A DNA stretch of 64,000 nucleotides from Legionella_C dresdenensis (GTDB taxonomy: Bacteria > Pseudomonadota > Gammaproteobacteria > Legionellales > Legionellaceae), in the NCBI RefSeq assembly GCF_042649825.1, contig NZ_JBHSAB010000001.1, positions 310,001-374,000 on the forward strand. Reading direction: 5' to 3'. Shown piece by piece: positions 41,254 to 50,024 of this stretch. The position numbers and the translations under genes were made by a program. The notes below the pieces were generated by a model. That model was given only the letters and a program-made list of their open reading frames with translations. It ran no database searches and was not told where the DNA came from. Each line of letters begins with the position of its first letter. Position 1 is the stretch's first letter.

Positions 41254-42609
41254 TCATGTTGCTGATAAATTCGCCAATTTTTTGTCGTAATTTTTAATAA
41301 AACTTGTTACTGTATTCCAATTAATCTCCGTTATAGAGTTGGTTGTCTCACATATTTGGTTTAATAATTGTTCCTGTATTTCTCCTATTGCTTCTGCTTC
41401 TGCATACGGGGTGTTAGTAAACATGACTAAAACGTGCTTTGAGATATAAGTTTCGGGATAGCGCTTCATTAACTCCATATTGAGGCGTTTTTTAAAATTA
41501 AATTGCTCGTTTCTGATATTACTTTGAATTTCATGGTAATTATCCATGGACATCTTCGCTACCGCTTCGGTATTTTTCTTCCGGAGCTCAAAAAATGCCG
41601 GCATCACTTTTTGCCAATCATCGTGATACTGATCAAGTAAGCCATTTAAAACTCTGCAATCTTCAAAAGCGCAATTCATCCCCTGGCCAAAAAACGGCAC
41701 AATCCCATGCGCCGCATCGCCAATGAGCAGACAGTTATCCTGATAGTACCAGCGGGAGCAGTTAATTGTGCTCATGGTACCGGTTGGATTGTTCAGGAAT
41801 TCGTGGGTTAAATCTGGCATGGAATCATAGACATCGGCAAAAGCCTGACTAAAAAAACGAGTGACCGCCAACTCATTATCAAGCTCGGCAAAACTGTTTT
41901 TCCCTTTATGCGGCAGGAATAACGATCCGGTAACCGAGTGATCGCAATTAGGATTACCCAATAATAAAAACGAATCCCGCGGCCACAGATGCAAATGTTC
42001 ATGCGCCAGCCCATGCGGTGATGCGCCGCTGATTGATAGTTCTTTATAGCCGTGCGGCATATATGTTCGGGTTGCAGTAATCAGATTTTCTTTACACAGC
42101 GTCTCTCTGACAAAGGAATTGGAACCATCCGCGCCAATGAGCCGTTCATATTGCCTGACTAACGGCTCACCGTTATTCTGGCTGAAATAGAGTGTTTTAT
42201 TATGGACGTCAAGCTTTGTAAGCCGGGTATCAAAATATAAATTGACAGCAGGATTTAATTCCAGCTCATTGAGTAATAAGGCATTTAAGTCATTGCGCTG
42301 AACCGCGTTAATATACTCATCATTATGCCGGCCAAAGGGTTGATATTTAATCTCCCCGCTTTCTTCATGAATGGCGCGTGCACGCATCGGAGCTAAAATA
42401 TCAGTCACTTTGGCGCGCAATCCAATTTCCGTTAATCCTGTCAGACCACGGCAAGACATTGCCAGATTAATTGAGCGGCCAGCATCGATTGCGGCTTTTC
42501 GCAAATCCGGACGAGATTCATATAATTCAATATGATAGCCCCGGCGCGCCAAATATAAAGCGAGCAGGCTTCCAGCCAGACCAGAGCCGATTATAGTTAC
42601 GCCTTTCAT
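41254..42609 (-). CDS. kmo: Kynurenine 3-monooxygenase
   Basis: A 451-residue class A flavoprotein. GSGLAG (8-13) binds FAD; AMSCRGLTGL (after INL), YINAVQRNDLN, LIGADGSNSFVR and LIGDAAHGIVPFFGQGMN follow in the KMO order. The C-terminal region of about 80 residues suggests membrane association, although no strong TM is obvious. It hydroxylates L-kynurenine to 3-hydroxykynurenine with NADPH and O2. AAGGAG precedes the ATG. Kynureninase, HAAO and tryptophan dioxygenase are not in this window. The HDO-like gene lies 222 nt downstream in the same direction. Confidence 0.93.
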   Translation of the reverse strand: MKGVTIIGSGLAGSLLALYLARRGYHIELYESRPDLRKAAIDAGRSINLAMSCRGLTGLTEIGLRAKVTDILAPMRARAIHEESGEIKYQPFGRHNDEYINAVQRNDLNALLLNELELNPAVNLYFDTRLTKLDVHNKTLYFSQNNGEPLVRQYERLIGADGSNSFVRETLCKENLITATRTYMPHGYKELSISGASPHGLAHEHLHLWPRDSFLLLGNPNCDHSVTGSLFLPHKGKNSFAELDNELAVTRFFSQAFADVYDSMPDLTHEFLNNPTGTMSTINCSRWYYQDNCLLIGDAAHGIVPFFGQGMNCAFEDCRVLNGLLDQYHDDWQKVMPAFFELRKKNTEAVAKMSMDNYHEIQSNIRNEQFNFKKRLNMELMKRYPETYISKHVLVMFTNTPYAEAEAIGEIQEQLLNQICETTNSITEINWNTVTSFIKNYDKKLANLSAT

Positions 42610-42705
42610 TTAAGCTCCTTTTTTAAGGCAAAATAAAACCTGGGGTAAGCCTTTACCCTTTTGATTTAAAGATGTGATTTGCATAATTTATACCAGGAAT
42701 GGAGG

Positions 42706-42922
42706 TAAGAACCATTACCAATCTCTCCAGTAATCCCTTTCCTTTAAAAGCTTTTTGCAAACCCTCAGATGCCAGGGATGGCATGGGAGCGTCAGGATGA
42801 CTTCATGCGTGTTTGCAAAAAGCTTTTAAAGGAAAGGGATTACCCCGCTCTGAACTTGCAAGGCATAAGTGTCTAAACGCGTGACAGAAACCTTGATTAC
42901 GCTTCGCTGCATCAAGGCTACT
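42706..42922. mobile_element. MITE-like element, copy B
   Basis: Related to copy A at 3173-3384. The right end 42891-42922 (CCTTGATTACGCTTCGCTGC ATCAAGGCTACT) is identical to the right end of A, and 42706-42820 aligns with the A interior. In addition B carries a perfect 31-bp inverted repeat: 42731-42761 and 42812-42842. The left 32-nt end found in A is not present here. The rest of the 340-nt gap shows nothing else. Confidence 0.72.
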
Positions 42923-42949
42923 CTTTATTCAACAAAGTTAAATTAATGC

Positions 42950-44173
42950 CTAATCATTACTCATCATCAAATCCATTAAACCATTTGTATGGTTAATAGC
43001 TTCCATATAAGCGTCAGAATAATCATCCAGCTCAAGCTCGGGAATCATCAGTTGATCAAATTGCGCCTGCTCATAATAAATAACTGCCTGTAACAGCTCG
43101 CCAAGCCATCCTTTCCTCTCAAGAAGAGCAACATTGATTTCTTCACTCAGCGCAATACGGGCTAATAATATTTCTAACGGTTGGCTGAAGATATCGCTTA
43201 ATGAAGAAAACAACCCGACAGTATACGCCTGATGAGAATGTTTGGGCTTGATCCGGTAGGATAATATTTCACACATTTTAGCGCGAATCAGGCATCGCTC
43301 TAACAATTCGATTGAAAGATCATCAAAACCCGAGATTAACAAAATGCTTATCCAATTGCGGATTTCGAACAAGCCAAGATGGATTATTGCCTCAACAACA
43401 GAATCATATTTTCTACCGCGATATAACAAAGCCGAATTGGCAATGCGCAAGATTTTATAACTCATTCTGGGCATATACCGGATAGAATCGGCAATATCGT
43501 CAATTGTGCTTTTGGGATTATTGAATTTATCAAGCAGATTAAGCAAATTGGTTCTGTTTTCCAGAAGCATCTCGCCATGAACATCATGCGGCCGGTGTAA
43601 AAAGAACCCCTGGAATAAATGAAAACCTTTCTCGACGCAGAACTGGAATTTTTCGTAGTTCTCTACTTTTTCAGCCAATAGCTTGCCTTTGAAAGATTTT
43701 AAAAATCCTAACTGCTGCTCAATCACCTCATTACTCAACGCCAACACATCAAGTTTGATGATATCAGCTGCATCAACCAACGCCTTTAAATCATCCCGAT
43801 AAATAAAATCATCCAGAGCAATCTGATAACCGGCTTTTTTAAAATCCTTAATGCATTGTATTAAGTTTGAATCGACTTTTACACTTTCAAGAATCTCGAT
43901 AATAACTTTATCTTTAGGCAATAATTTGGGAACCTTACTGATCAAAAGATTACGGGGAAAATTGATAAAAGCGCGGTAGCGCCCGACTACGGCTTCGAGA
44001 TCAAGATCAGTAAATAAATTGGCTAATACCCGCGAAGTCGCAATATCGTTTGATAAGGCGTCGTTTCCGTTAAATTGGAAATTTGACCCAAGATTATTGC
44101 GATATAATAACTCATAACCATATAGGTTGAAATTTTTATCAAATATTCTTTGTCTGGCCAATAATGTTTTCAT
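42950..44173 (-). CDS. EAL/HDOD-domain regulator with degenerate EAL
   Basis: A 407-residue YuxH/CdgJ-like protein. The N-terminal EAL-type domain (about 1-200) starts LARQRIFDKNFNLYGYELLY, with ELL (21-23) replacing EAL. The later EILESV, ALDDF, KLDVLAL and LAEKVEN strands are present, so it probably binds but does not cleave c-di-GMP. The HDOD domain covers about 200-395 (SIRYMPRMSYKILRIANSA). Such proteins control motility or signalling by protein contacts. Start at 44173 has no strong ribosome-binding site. It lies 110 nt from a GGDEF-EAL gene in the same direction. Confidence 0.85.
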   Translation of the reverse strand: MKTLLARQRIFDKNFNLYGYELLYRNNLGSNFQFNGNDALSNDIATSRVLANLFTDLDLEAVVGRYRAFINFPRNLLISKVPKLLPKDKVIIEILESVKVDSNLIQCIKDFKKAGYQIALDDFIYRDDLKALVDAADIIKLDVLALSNEVIEQQLGFLKSFKGKLLAEKVENYEKFQFCVEKGFHLFQGFFLHRPHDVHGEMLLENRTNLLNLLDKFNNPKSTIDDIADSIRYMPRMSYKILRIANSALLYRGRKYDSVVEAIIHLGLFEIRNWISILLISGFDDLSIELLERCLIRAKMCEILSYRIKPKHSHQAYTVGLFSSLSDIFSQPLEILLARIALSEEINVALLERKGWLGELLQAVIYYEQAQFDQLMIPELELDDYSDAYMEAINHTNGLMDLMMSND

Positions 44174-44283
44174 TTAAATGCTTTTTCACTGAACCCGTTG
44201 TTAGACCACGAACACAAAGCGCCTTATTCTTTAAATCTAGCCTAAATCTGATTAACTGTCATGCTAACATGGAAAAAAATGTG

Positions 44284-46593
44284 TTATTTTTCTGAATAAT
44301 AATTTGCCAGGAAATCTTCCAGAACATCAGGTTTTGCCGGCGGACTATAAAAATATCCCTGAGCAAAATCGCAATTATGATTGAGCATAAAATCGCGCTG
44401 GACTTCAGTTTCAACGCCCTCGGCAAGCACCTCAAGATTTAAACTGTGGCCAAGATTAATAATTGCCTTGGCAATCGCCGCTTCATTCGCATCATTAATC
44501 AATTCAGTCACAAAAGAACGATCAATTTTCAACTTATCAACCGGAAACTGCTTTAAATAAGATAAGCTCGAATAACCGGTTCCAAAATCATCAATAACAA
44601 GTTTTAACCCCATATCCTTCAGTTGATACATAGTATCAAGCGCATGTTGAACACCCTCTACCAGCATGCTTTCCGTTAATTCAAGCTCCAGATATTTGGC
44701 TGAAAGATTATTTTGCTTCAATGTATCAGCAACCTGATCCGCCAGTTTTCCCTGCCGGAACTGCCGGCCAGAGATATTGACTGCCATCGTCAGATCGGGG
44801 TAACCCTGCTCATGCCAACGCTTTATCTGAGCGCATGCTTCATGCAGCACCCATTCTCCTATTTCAACAATCAGACCATTTTCTTCAGCAATGCCAATAA
44901 AATCAACCGGTGAAACGGGGCCCAGCACGTGGCTATGCCAACGCAATAGCGCCTCAAAACCTGTAATCCGGTTTTGCTTCATGTCAATCAGCGGTTGGTA
45001 TACCAGATAAAATTCATTTTTTCTCAACGCATCCCGTAACGCATTATCAAGCTGCATGCGATTAATGATCCGTTTATTCATTTCCTGATCAAAAACCTTA
45101 AAGTTATTACGGCCGCTATCTTTGGCATGGTACATAGACAGGTCAGCGTTTTTCATTAATGACTCATAATCCATCCCATCTTTAGGGTAATAACTTATTC
45201 CTATACTGCCGGTTATTTTAAGGCTGTGCTGGTCAATCTGAATGGGCCGTTCTATCAGCCGCAGAATTTCTTCCGCGATTGTCTGAGCTTGCCGTTCACT
45301 TGTAATATCCTGCAGTAAAATAACAAATTCATCGCCGCCCAAACGAGTAACCGTATCAAAATCACTGGTTGCAATCAGCAGGCGATTGGATACAGCCCGG
45401 AGTAACTTATCGCCTACGCTATGCCCCAGAGTATCATTGGTCATTTTGAAACGATCGAGATCAAGGAATAAAAAGGCAAGCATGGAACCTTTTTTCCTCG
45501 CCAGCAGTATGGCCTGATCAACCCGATCCATCAACAGAACGCGATTGGGTAATTCTGTGAGCGAATCATGCGTTGCCTGCCTTACCAATTGCTCCTCCAT
45601 TTCATGCCGTTGAGTTACATCGTTCATAATGCAGACATAATGCCTGACATTACCAAACGAATCGCTTACTGGCGCCACGCTCATTTCACACCAGAACCGC
45701 TCGCCGTTACGGCGGAAGCTCTGCATTTCCACAATTTCTTCACGCTGCTCACGAATCGCCAGGGTAATGCGGTGCCTGTTCGCATCCGATTCGTTTTCTC
45801 CCTGAATAAAAGCCATGTCTTTACCCAAAACCTGTTTTTCACTATAGCCGGTAATTCGCTCGAAAGCCCGGTTAACATAAATAATCGGCATGCCGGGTTT
45901 GGTAATATCAATTATTATCACACCGTGCGTACTGGCTTCTATCGCACGCTCACGAATTCTTAATTCGTCATCAGCCATTTTTTTCTGGGTAACATCACGA
46001 AAACTGTAGACGCGGCCTACAATTTCATTACCCACACGTTGCGGTTGGGTAAAGCGTTCAAAAATACGGCCGTCTTTAAAATGCAATACCGGTAACTCAC
46101 CTTGCCACTCAGGATTTTGATATAAATACTCAACGTCTTTCACAACTGATTCGGGATTGCTTAATTGCGCTAAAATATATTCAAAACCGATGCTTTCTGT
46201 GCCAGACTCAAGCATATGAGAAGGAATGCGCCACATTTCGACAAATTTCTGGTTCCAGTCAACCACTTGCCCTTTGCCGTTTACCATCATAATTCCGTCA
46301 GCGGTAGACTCAAGGGTTGCACGTAGCAATGACAGTGATTTTTCAAGTTCAATATTTTTTTCAAGGATATTGGTGGTTTCAATTTTAATATTATCTGAGA
46401 GCGGTACATTGATTGAGCGTTGGAATTCAGGTTGTGAGTGATACCATTTCTCAAGGAGCGAGGGTAATTCTGGCGTTAAGGCGGGGATACCCAAGACTTC
46501 GCAAATGTTGGTTAAAGAGGGATCTTTGCCCTCTTTTTTAACTTTCTCAGCCGCCCAGGCAACCTTGAGATAGTCTATTTCTTGCCTATGCAT
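44284..46593 (-). CDS. PAS-PAS-GGDEF-EAL c-di-GMP enzyme
   Basis: A 769-residue cytosolic protein. An N-terminal helical segment (1-80) is followed by PAS domains at about 85-205 and 210-335, a GGDEF domain with intact GGDEF at 419-423, and an EAL domain with EAL at 547-549. ETMs such as DFGTGYSSLSYLK and GVETEVQRDF are also intact. The RxxD inhibitory site appears missing (SDFD at 410-413). It can in principle both make and degrade c-di-GMP, with output set by PAS signals. GAGGGATC precedes the ATG. Its neighbour is the EAL/HDOD regulator. Confidence 0.93.
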   Translation of the reverse strand: MHRQEIDYLKVAWAAEKVKKEGKDPSLTNICEVLGIPALTPELPSLLEKWYHSQPEFQRSINVPLSDNIKIETTNILEKNIELEKSLSLLRATLESTADGIMMVNGKGQVVDWNQKFVEMWRIPSHMLESGTESIGFEYILAQLSNPESVVKDVEYLYQNPEWQGELPVLHFKDGRIFERFTQPQRVGNEIVGRVYSFRDVTQKKMADDELRIRERAIEASTHGVIIIDITKPGMPIIYVNRAFERITGYSEKQVLGKDMAFIQGENESDANRHRITLAIREQREEIVEMQSFRRNGERFWCEMSVAPVSDSFGNVRHYVCIMNDVTQRHEMEEQLVRQATHDSLTELPNRVLLMDRVDQAILLARKKGSMLAFLFLDLDRFKMTNDTLGHSVGDKLLRAVSNRLLIATSDFDTVTRLGGDEFVILLQDITSERQAQTIAEEILRLIERPIQIDQHSLKITGSIGISYYPKDGMDYESLMKNADLSMYHAKDSGRNNFKVFDQEMNKRIINRMQLDNALRDALRKNEFYLVYQPLIDMKQNRITGFEALLRWHSHVLGPVSPVDFIGIAEENGLIVEIGEWVLHEACAQIKRWHEQGYPDLTMAVNISGRQFRQGKLADQVADTLKQNNLSAKYLELELTESMLVEGVQHALDTMYQLKDMGLKLVIDDFGTGYSSLSYLKQFPVDKLKIDRSFVTELINDANEAAIAKAIINLGHSLNLEVLAEGVETEVQRDFMLNHNCDFAQGYFYSPPAKPDVLEDFLANYYSEK

Positions 46594-46748
46594 CGATCCC
46601 TCACTAAAATATCCTGTCTTGAGTTACAACTTTCCAAAACCTTAAACTGAGGTTACGCAAGAAAAGTAGTGTCACTTAAATTATATACATAAATTGCGCT
46701 TTTTGCTTAATTTATGATTTGAGTGGCTTTTAGGGGTGTTTTTAATTT

Positions 46749-46769
46749 GTTGGGTCAAAACGACCCAAC
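46749..46769. repeat. GTTGGGTC palindrome before the PLP enzyme gene
   Basis: GTTGGGTC-AAAAC-GACCCAAC is a perfect 8-bp stem ending 20 nt before the ATG. It belongs to the family at 9644, 16923 and 19111. A stem this close to the start could affect initiation, but no regulator is known. Confidence 0.5.
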
Positions 46770-46789
46770 CTGTGAAAGGGATTTTTATT

Positions 46790-47941
46790 ATGAATAAACT
46801 GCATTTTGATACCAGAGCAATTCACGCCGGCCAGCATGCCGATCCGTCAACCGGTGCGGTAATGACGCCTATTTACACCACATCGACTTATAAGCAAACC
46901 GCTCCCGGCATACATCAGGGATATGAGTATTCCCGAACCCACAACCCTACCCGTACTGCTTATGAGCAATGCCTGGCAAGTCTGGAATCCGGCCAGCGCG
47001 GATTTGCCTTCGCTTCCGGGATGGCAGCAATCAATACCGTTGTTGATCTGCTGAATCATGGCGATCACGTTATTGCCATGAATGATCTGTATGGCGGCAC
47101 ATTCAGATTGTTTGACAAGGTAAAAACCCGCACCTCGGGATTGTCTTTTTCGTTTATCGACATGACTGATATTAATCATCTTGAAGCAGCGCTTACCCCA
47201 AAAACAAAAATGATCTGGCTGGAAACGCCTTCCAACCCCATGCTCAGGCTGGTTGATATCGCAGCAGTAGCCAAATTTGCCAGACAGCATAATTTAATCA
47301 CGGTTGTCGACAATACCTTTGCCACACCCTGGATTCAAAAACCTTTAGAGTCAGGAATTGATATCGTTGTTCATTCTGCGACCAAGTATTTAAACGGTCA
47401 TTCTGATATAATCAATGGCGCAGTCGTTGTCGGCGATAATGAGGAGCTAATTGAAAAAGTGGCTTTTTTGCAGAACTCCTGCGGAGCGATTGCAGCGCCT
47501 TTTGACAGTTTTATGGTATTAAGAAGTTTAAAAACCCTGCCATTACGTATGGAAAGACATTGCAGCAATGCGTTGGCCCTTGCACAATGGCTTGAAAAGC
47601 ATCCGAAAGTGGACAAGGTGATCTATCCGGGTCTTGAAAGCCACCCGCAGCATCAACTGGCCAGGAAGCAAATGCATGAGTTTGGTGGTATGATCTCGCT
47701 GGTTTTAAAAGGCGATCTTGAGTATTCCAAACGGTTTTTATCCCGTTGTGAATTATTTACTCTGGCTGAAAGTCTGGGGGGAGTAGAAAGCCTGATTGAA
47801 CATCCGGCGATTATGACCCATGCTTCAGTACCTGCTGAAACGCGCAGACAGCTGGGGATAGTTGATGGTTTTGTACGTTTGTCTGTCGGGATTGAATATA
47901 TTGATGATTTGATTGCCGATCTTGACCACGCGCTTGAATAA
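46790..47941 (+). CDS. Cystathionine gamma-synthase/lyase-type PLP enzyme
   Basis: A 383-residue PLP enzyme of the Cys/Met metabolism family. The PLP lysine is K199 in HSATKYLNGHSD; YSRTHNPTRTAYE, ASGMAAINTVVD, LETPSNP and VVDNTFATP are family motifs. It either condenses O-acyl-homoserine with cysteine (MetB) or cleaves cystathionine (MccB/CTH); sequence alone does not separate them here. ATG at 46790 is used, with AAAGGG upstream; a longer frame to 46736 would run through the palindrome. The acyltransferase gene follows after 20 nt. Confidence 0.93.
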   Translation: MNKLHFDTRAIHAGQHADPSTGAVMTPIYTTSTYKQTAPGIHQGYEYSRTHNPTRTAYEQCLASLESGQRGFAFASGMAAINTVVDLLNHGDHVIAMNDLYGGTFRLFDKVKTRTSGLSFSFIDMTDINHLEAALTPKTKMIWLETPSNPMLRLVDIAAVAKFARQHNLITVVDNTFATPWIQKPLESGIDIVVHSATKYLNGHSDIINGAVVVGDNEELIEKVAFLQNSCGAIAAPFDSFMVLRSLKTLPLRMERHCSNALALAQWLEKHPKVDKVIYPGLESHPQHQLARKQMHEFGGMISLVLKGDLEYSKRFLSRCELFTLAESLGGVESLIEHPAIMTHASVPAETRRQLGIVDGFVRLSVGIEYIDDLIADLDHALE

Positions 47942-47961
47942 ATTTGGAGTTTGGAGTTTTC

Positions 47962-48939
47962 ATGAGTAATCAAAAAAAGAGTGGCGGTGAAATCAAAGCA
48001 GCGTTGGCGCTTTTGCTGCTGATTGTATCAACCGTGATATTTTTTATTCCTGTTCTGTGCCTTGGGTTATTGAAACTGATTCCGGTAACCCGCTGGCGTG
48101 TCGGCTTAACCAGAGCTATTGATAATGTTGTTGAATATTGGGCGGAGGTCAATAATATTGCGATCCGCAAAACCCAGAAGGTATCCTGGCAGGTTAATGG
48201 CCTTGAGCATTTAAAGCCAAATGATTGGCATTTAATTATTGCCAATCATCAGAGCTGGCTTGATATTGTCGTTTTACAATATATTTTTAACGGCAAAATA
48301 CCCATGCTCAAGTTTTTTATTAAAAACTCACTCAAATGGGTGCCTTTATTGGGCTTTGCATGGTGGGCCATGGGTTGCCCGTTTATGAAACGCTATTCTC
48401 GAGAATATCTCAGAAAAAATCCATCCCGGCGCGGCAAAGATCTCGAGGCAACCCGTAAGGCAATGGCGTTATTTAAGTATAGCCCTGCCAGTATTACCAA
48501 TTTCGTAGAAGGAACCCGTTTTACGGCCAGCAAAAAAGAACTACAGCAATCGCCATATCGCTATTTGCTAAAACCTCGAGCTGGCGGTATCAGCTTTGTT
48601 ATTGGCGCTTTAAATAATTCGATTAACCGTCTGATTGACGTCTCTATTGTTTATTCTGAAGAAAATCATTCCCTGTGGGATTTTCTGTGCCACCGTATTG
48701 ACGTTATAGCTGTTGATATTCGCGAAGTTGCTATCCCGGCAGAGTTTTCCAACCCGGATCTGGTTAATGACGAAGAAACACAGTTGCAGTTCAGGCTTTG
48801 GCTGAATAACTTATGGCTTGAAAAAGACAATATTATTCATGAACTTAAAAAAACCTGCGCGCTGGCGGCAAATAAACAGTCTATTGATAATACTGTCGAT
48901 ACCATGCGACAAAACGAGCAATGCCTTCCTGAAAATTGA
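47962..48939 (+). CDS. YihG-like 1-acyl-glycerophosphate acyltransferase
   Basis: A 325-residue membrane-associated acyltransferase. Two N-terminal hydrophobic helices (about 12-42) are followed by the catalytic HX4D (H96-D101, NHQSWLD) and EGTR (183-186, FVEGTRFT). The FVEGTRFT form is characteristic of the YihG branch of LPLATs. It acylates lysophosphatidate or a related lipid at the inner membrane. ATG at 47962 has GGAG 6 nt before it. The last 59 nt overlap the end of the convergent epimerase gene. Confidence 0.9.
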   Translation: MSNQKKSGGEIKAALALLLLIVSTVIFFIPVLCLGLLKLIPVTRWRVGLTRAIDNVVEYWAEVNNIAIRKTQKVSWQVNGLEHLKPNDWHLIIANHQSWLDIVVLQYIFNGKIPMLKFFIKNSLKWVPLLGFAWWAMGCPFMKRYSREYLRKNPSRRGKDLEATRKAMALFKYSPASITNFVEGTRFTASKKELQQSPYRYLLKPRAGGISFVIGALNNSINRLIDVSIVYSEENHSLWDFLCHRIDVIAVDIREVAIPAEFSNPDLVNDEETQLQFRLWLNNLWLEKDNIIHELKKTCALAANKQSIDNTVDTMRQNEQCLPEN

Positions 48940-49885
48940 TAGATGGCTGATAAGCCATCTCTTCCTTCATTCGAGTTGTATCGGCATGCGTTGACAAGGG
49001 ATCGGTTCCTTGCAGGGGTAAAAATTCCTTAACTGCTTTTTTACCCAGCGCCAATTCAAGCGCGGCAATATAATCCATCAGGTTTACCGGTGAGCTGCAA
49101 CCTATATTATATACGCGATAAGGCGCTTTGCTGCTTGCCGGATCAGGCTCCATACCATTCCATTCAGGATCAGGAGCGGCTATTTTATCAACCGCCGCAG
49201 ACAGGCCTGTTACAATATCGTCTATATAAGTAAAGTCCCTTTCCATTTTGCCATGGTTATATATTTGAATTGGTTTGCCAGCAAGAATATCCCGGGTAAA
49301 GGAGAAAAATGCCATATCAGGCCGCCCCCAGGGACCATACACGGTAAAAAACCGTAAACCGGTCGTTGGCAATTGGTATAAATGACTATAGGAATGGGCA
49401 ATCAACTCGTTAGCTTTTTTGCTGGCAGCATACAGGCTCATTGGATGATTAGTCATATGATGCTCGCTATTGGGCTTTTGAGTATTGGCGCCGTAAACAG
49501 AACTGGTAGACGCATAAACCAGATGTTCAACCTGATGATTACGGCAGGCTTCAATAATATTGGTAAAGCCGACAACATTTGACTGAATATAAAGATGGGG
49601 ATTAATTAATGAATAACGCACGCCAGCCTGAGCAGCAAGATTAACCACACGTTTGGGCTGGTGTTTTTGAAACAGATCATTCATCTGTGCAGCATCGATA
49701 ATATCTGCCTGATAAAAACTGAATCGGGGATATTGTTTCAATAATTCCAGCCGAGCAAGTTTAAGATTCACATCGTAATAGTCATTCAGGTTATCAACTC
49801 CAATGACAGCATCTCCCTGTTCCAGCCGTTTTCTAGCCAGATGAAAGCCAATAAAACCTGCTGCTCCGGTTATCAGTAAACACAT
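48881..49885 (-). CDS. UDP-glucuronate 4-epimerase-type NDP-sugar epimerase
   Basis: A 334-residue extended SDR. The NAD motif GAAGFIG is at 7-13, a serine triad near 126-129 (STSSVYG), and Y152-x3-K156 (YAASK). The segments GVDNLNDYYDVNLK, AAQAGVRYSLINPHLYIQSN and VYGPWGRPDMAFFSFT are characteristic of UDP-glucuronate to UDP-galacturonate epimerases used in surface polysaccharide synthesis. It is not in a recognisable polysaccharide cluster. GGGGAA precedes the ATG. It is convergent with the acyltransferase gene with 59 nt overlap. Confidence 0.9.
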   Translation of the reverse strand: MCLLITGAAGFIGFHLARKRLEQGDAVIGVDNLNDYYDVNLKLARLELLKQYPRFSFYQADIIDAAQMNDLFQKHQPKRVVNLAAQAGVRYSLINPHLYIQSNVVGFTNIIEACRNHQVEHLVYASTSSVYGANTQKPNSEHHMTNHPMSLYAASKKANELIAHSYSHLYQLPTTGLRFFTVYGPWGRPDMAFFSFTRDILAGKPIQIYNHGKMERDFTYIDDIVTGLSAAVDKIAAPDPEWNGMEPDPASSKAPYRVYNIGCSSPVNLMDYIAALELALGKKAVKEFLPLQGTDPLSTHADTTRMKEEMAYQPSINFQEGIARFVAWYRQYYQ

Positions 49886-49965
49886 GCGCCATTCCCCCTT
49901 TTTTGGTTGCGATTATATCTGATCAGCCTTGCTAATTCATCACTTAAAGACTATAAGTTCAGTAA

Positions 49966-49994
49966 TTGCTCAACAATTAAATTAATGGCATAAT
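49966..49994 (+). promoter_or_regulatory. Possible promoter of the SecA-like gene
   Basis: TTGCTC (49966-49971), a 17-nt spacer and CATAAT (49989-49994) give a modest sigma-70 match 31 nt before the ATG. The -10 box lies in a near-palindrome, ATGGCATAATATGCCCAT. No PmrA or CpxR box was found. Confidence 0.4.
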
Positions 49995-50024
49995 ATGCCC
50001 ATTATTTAGACCGGGAAAAGTAAA

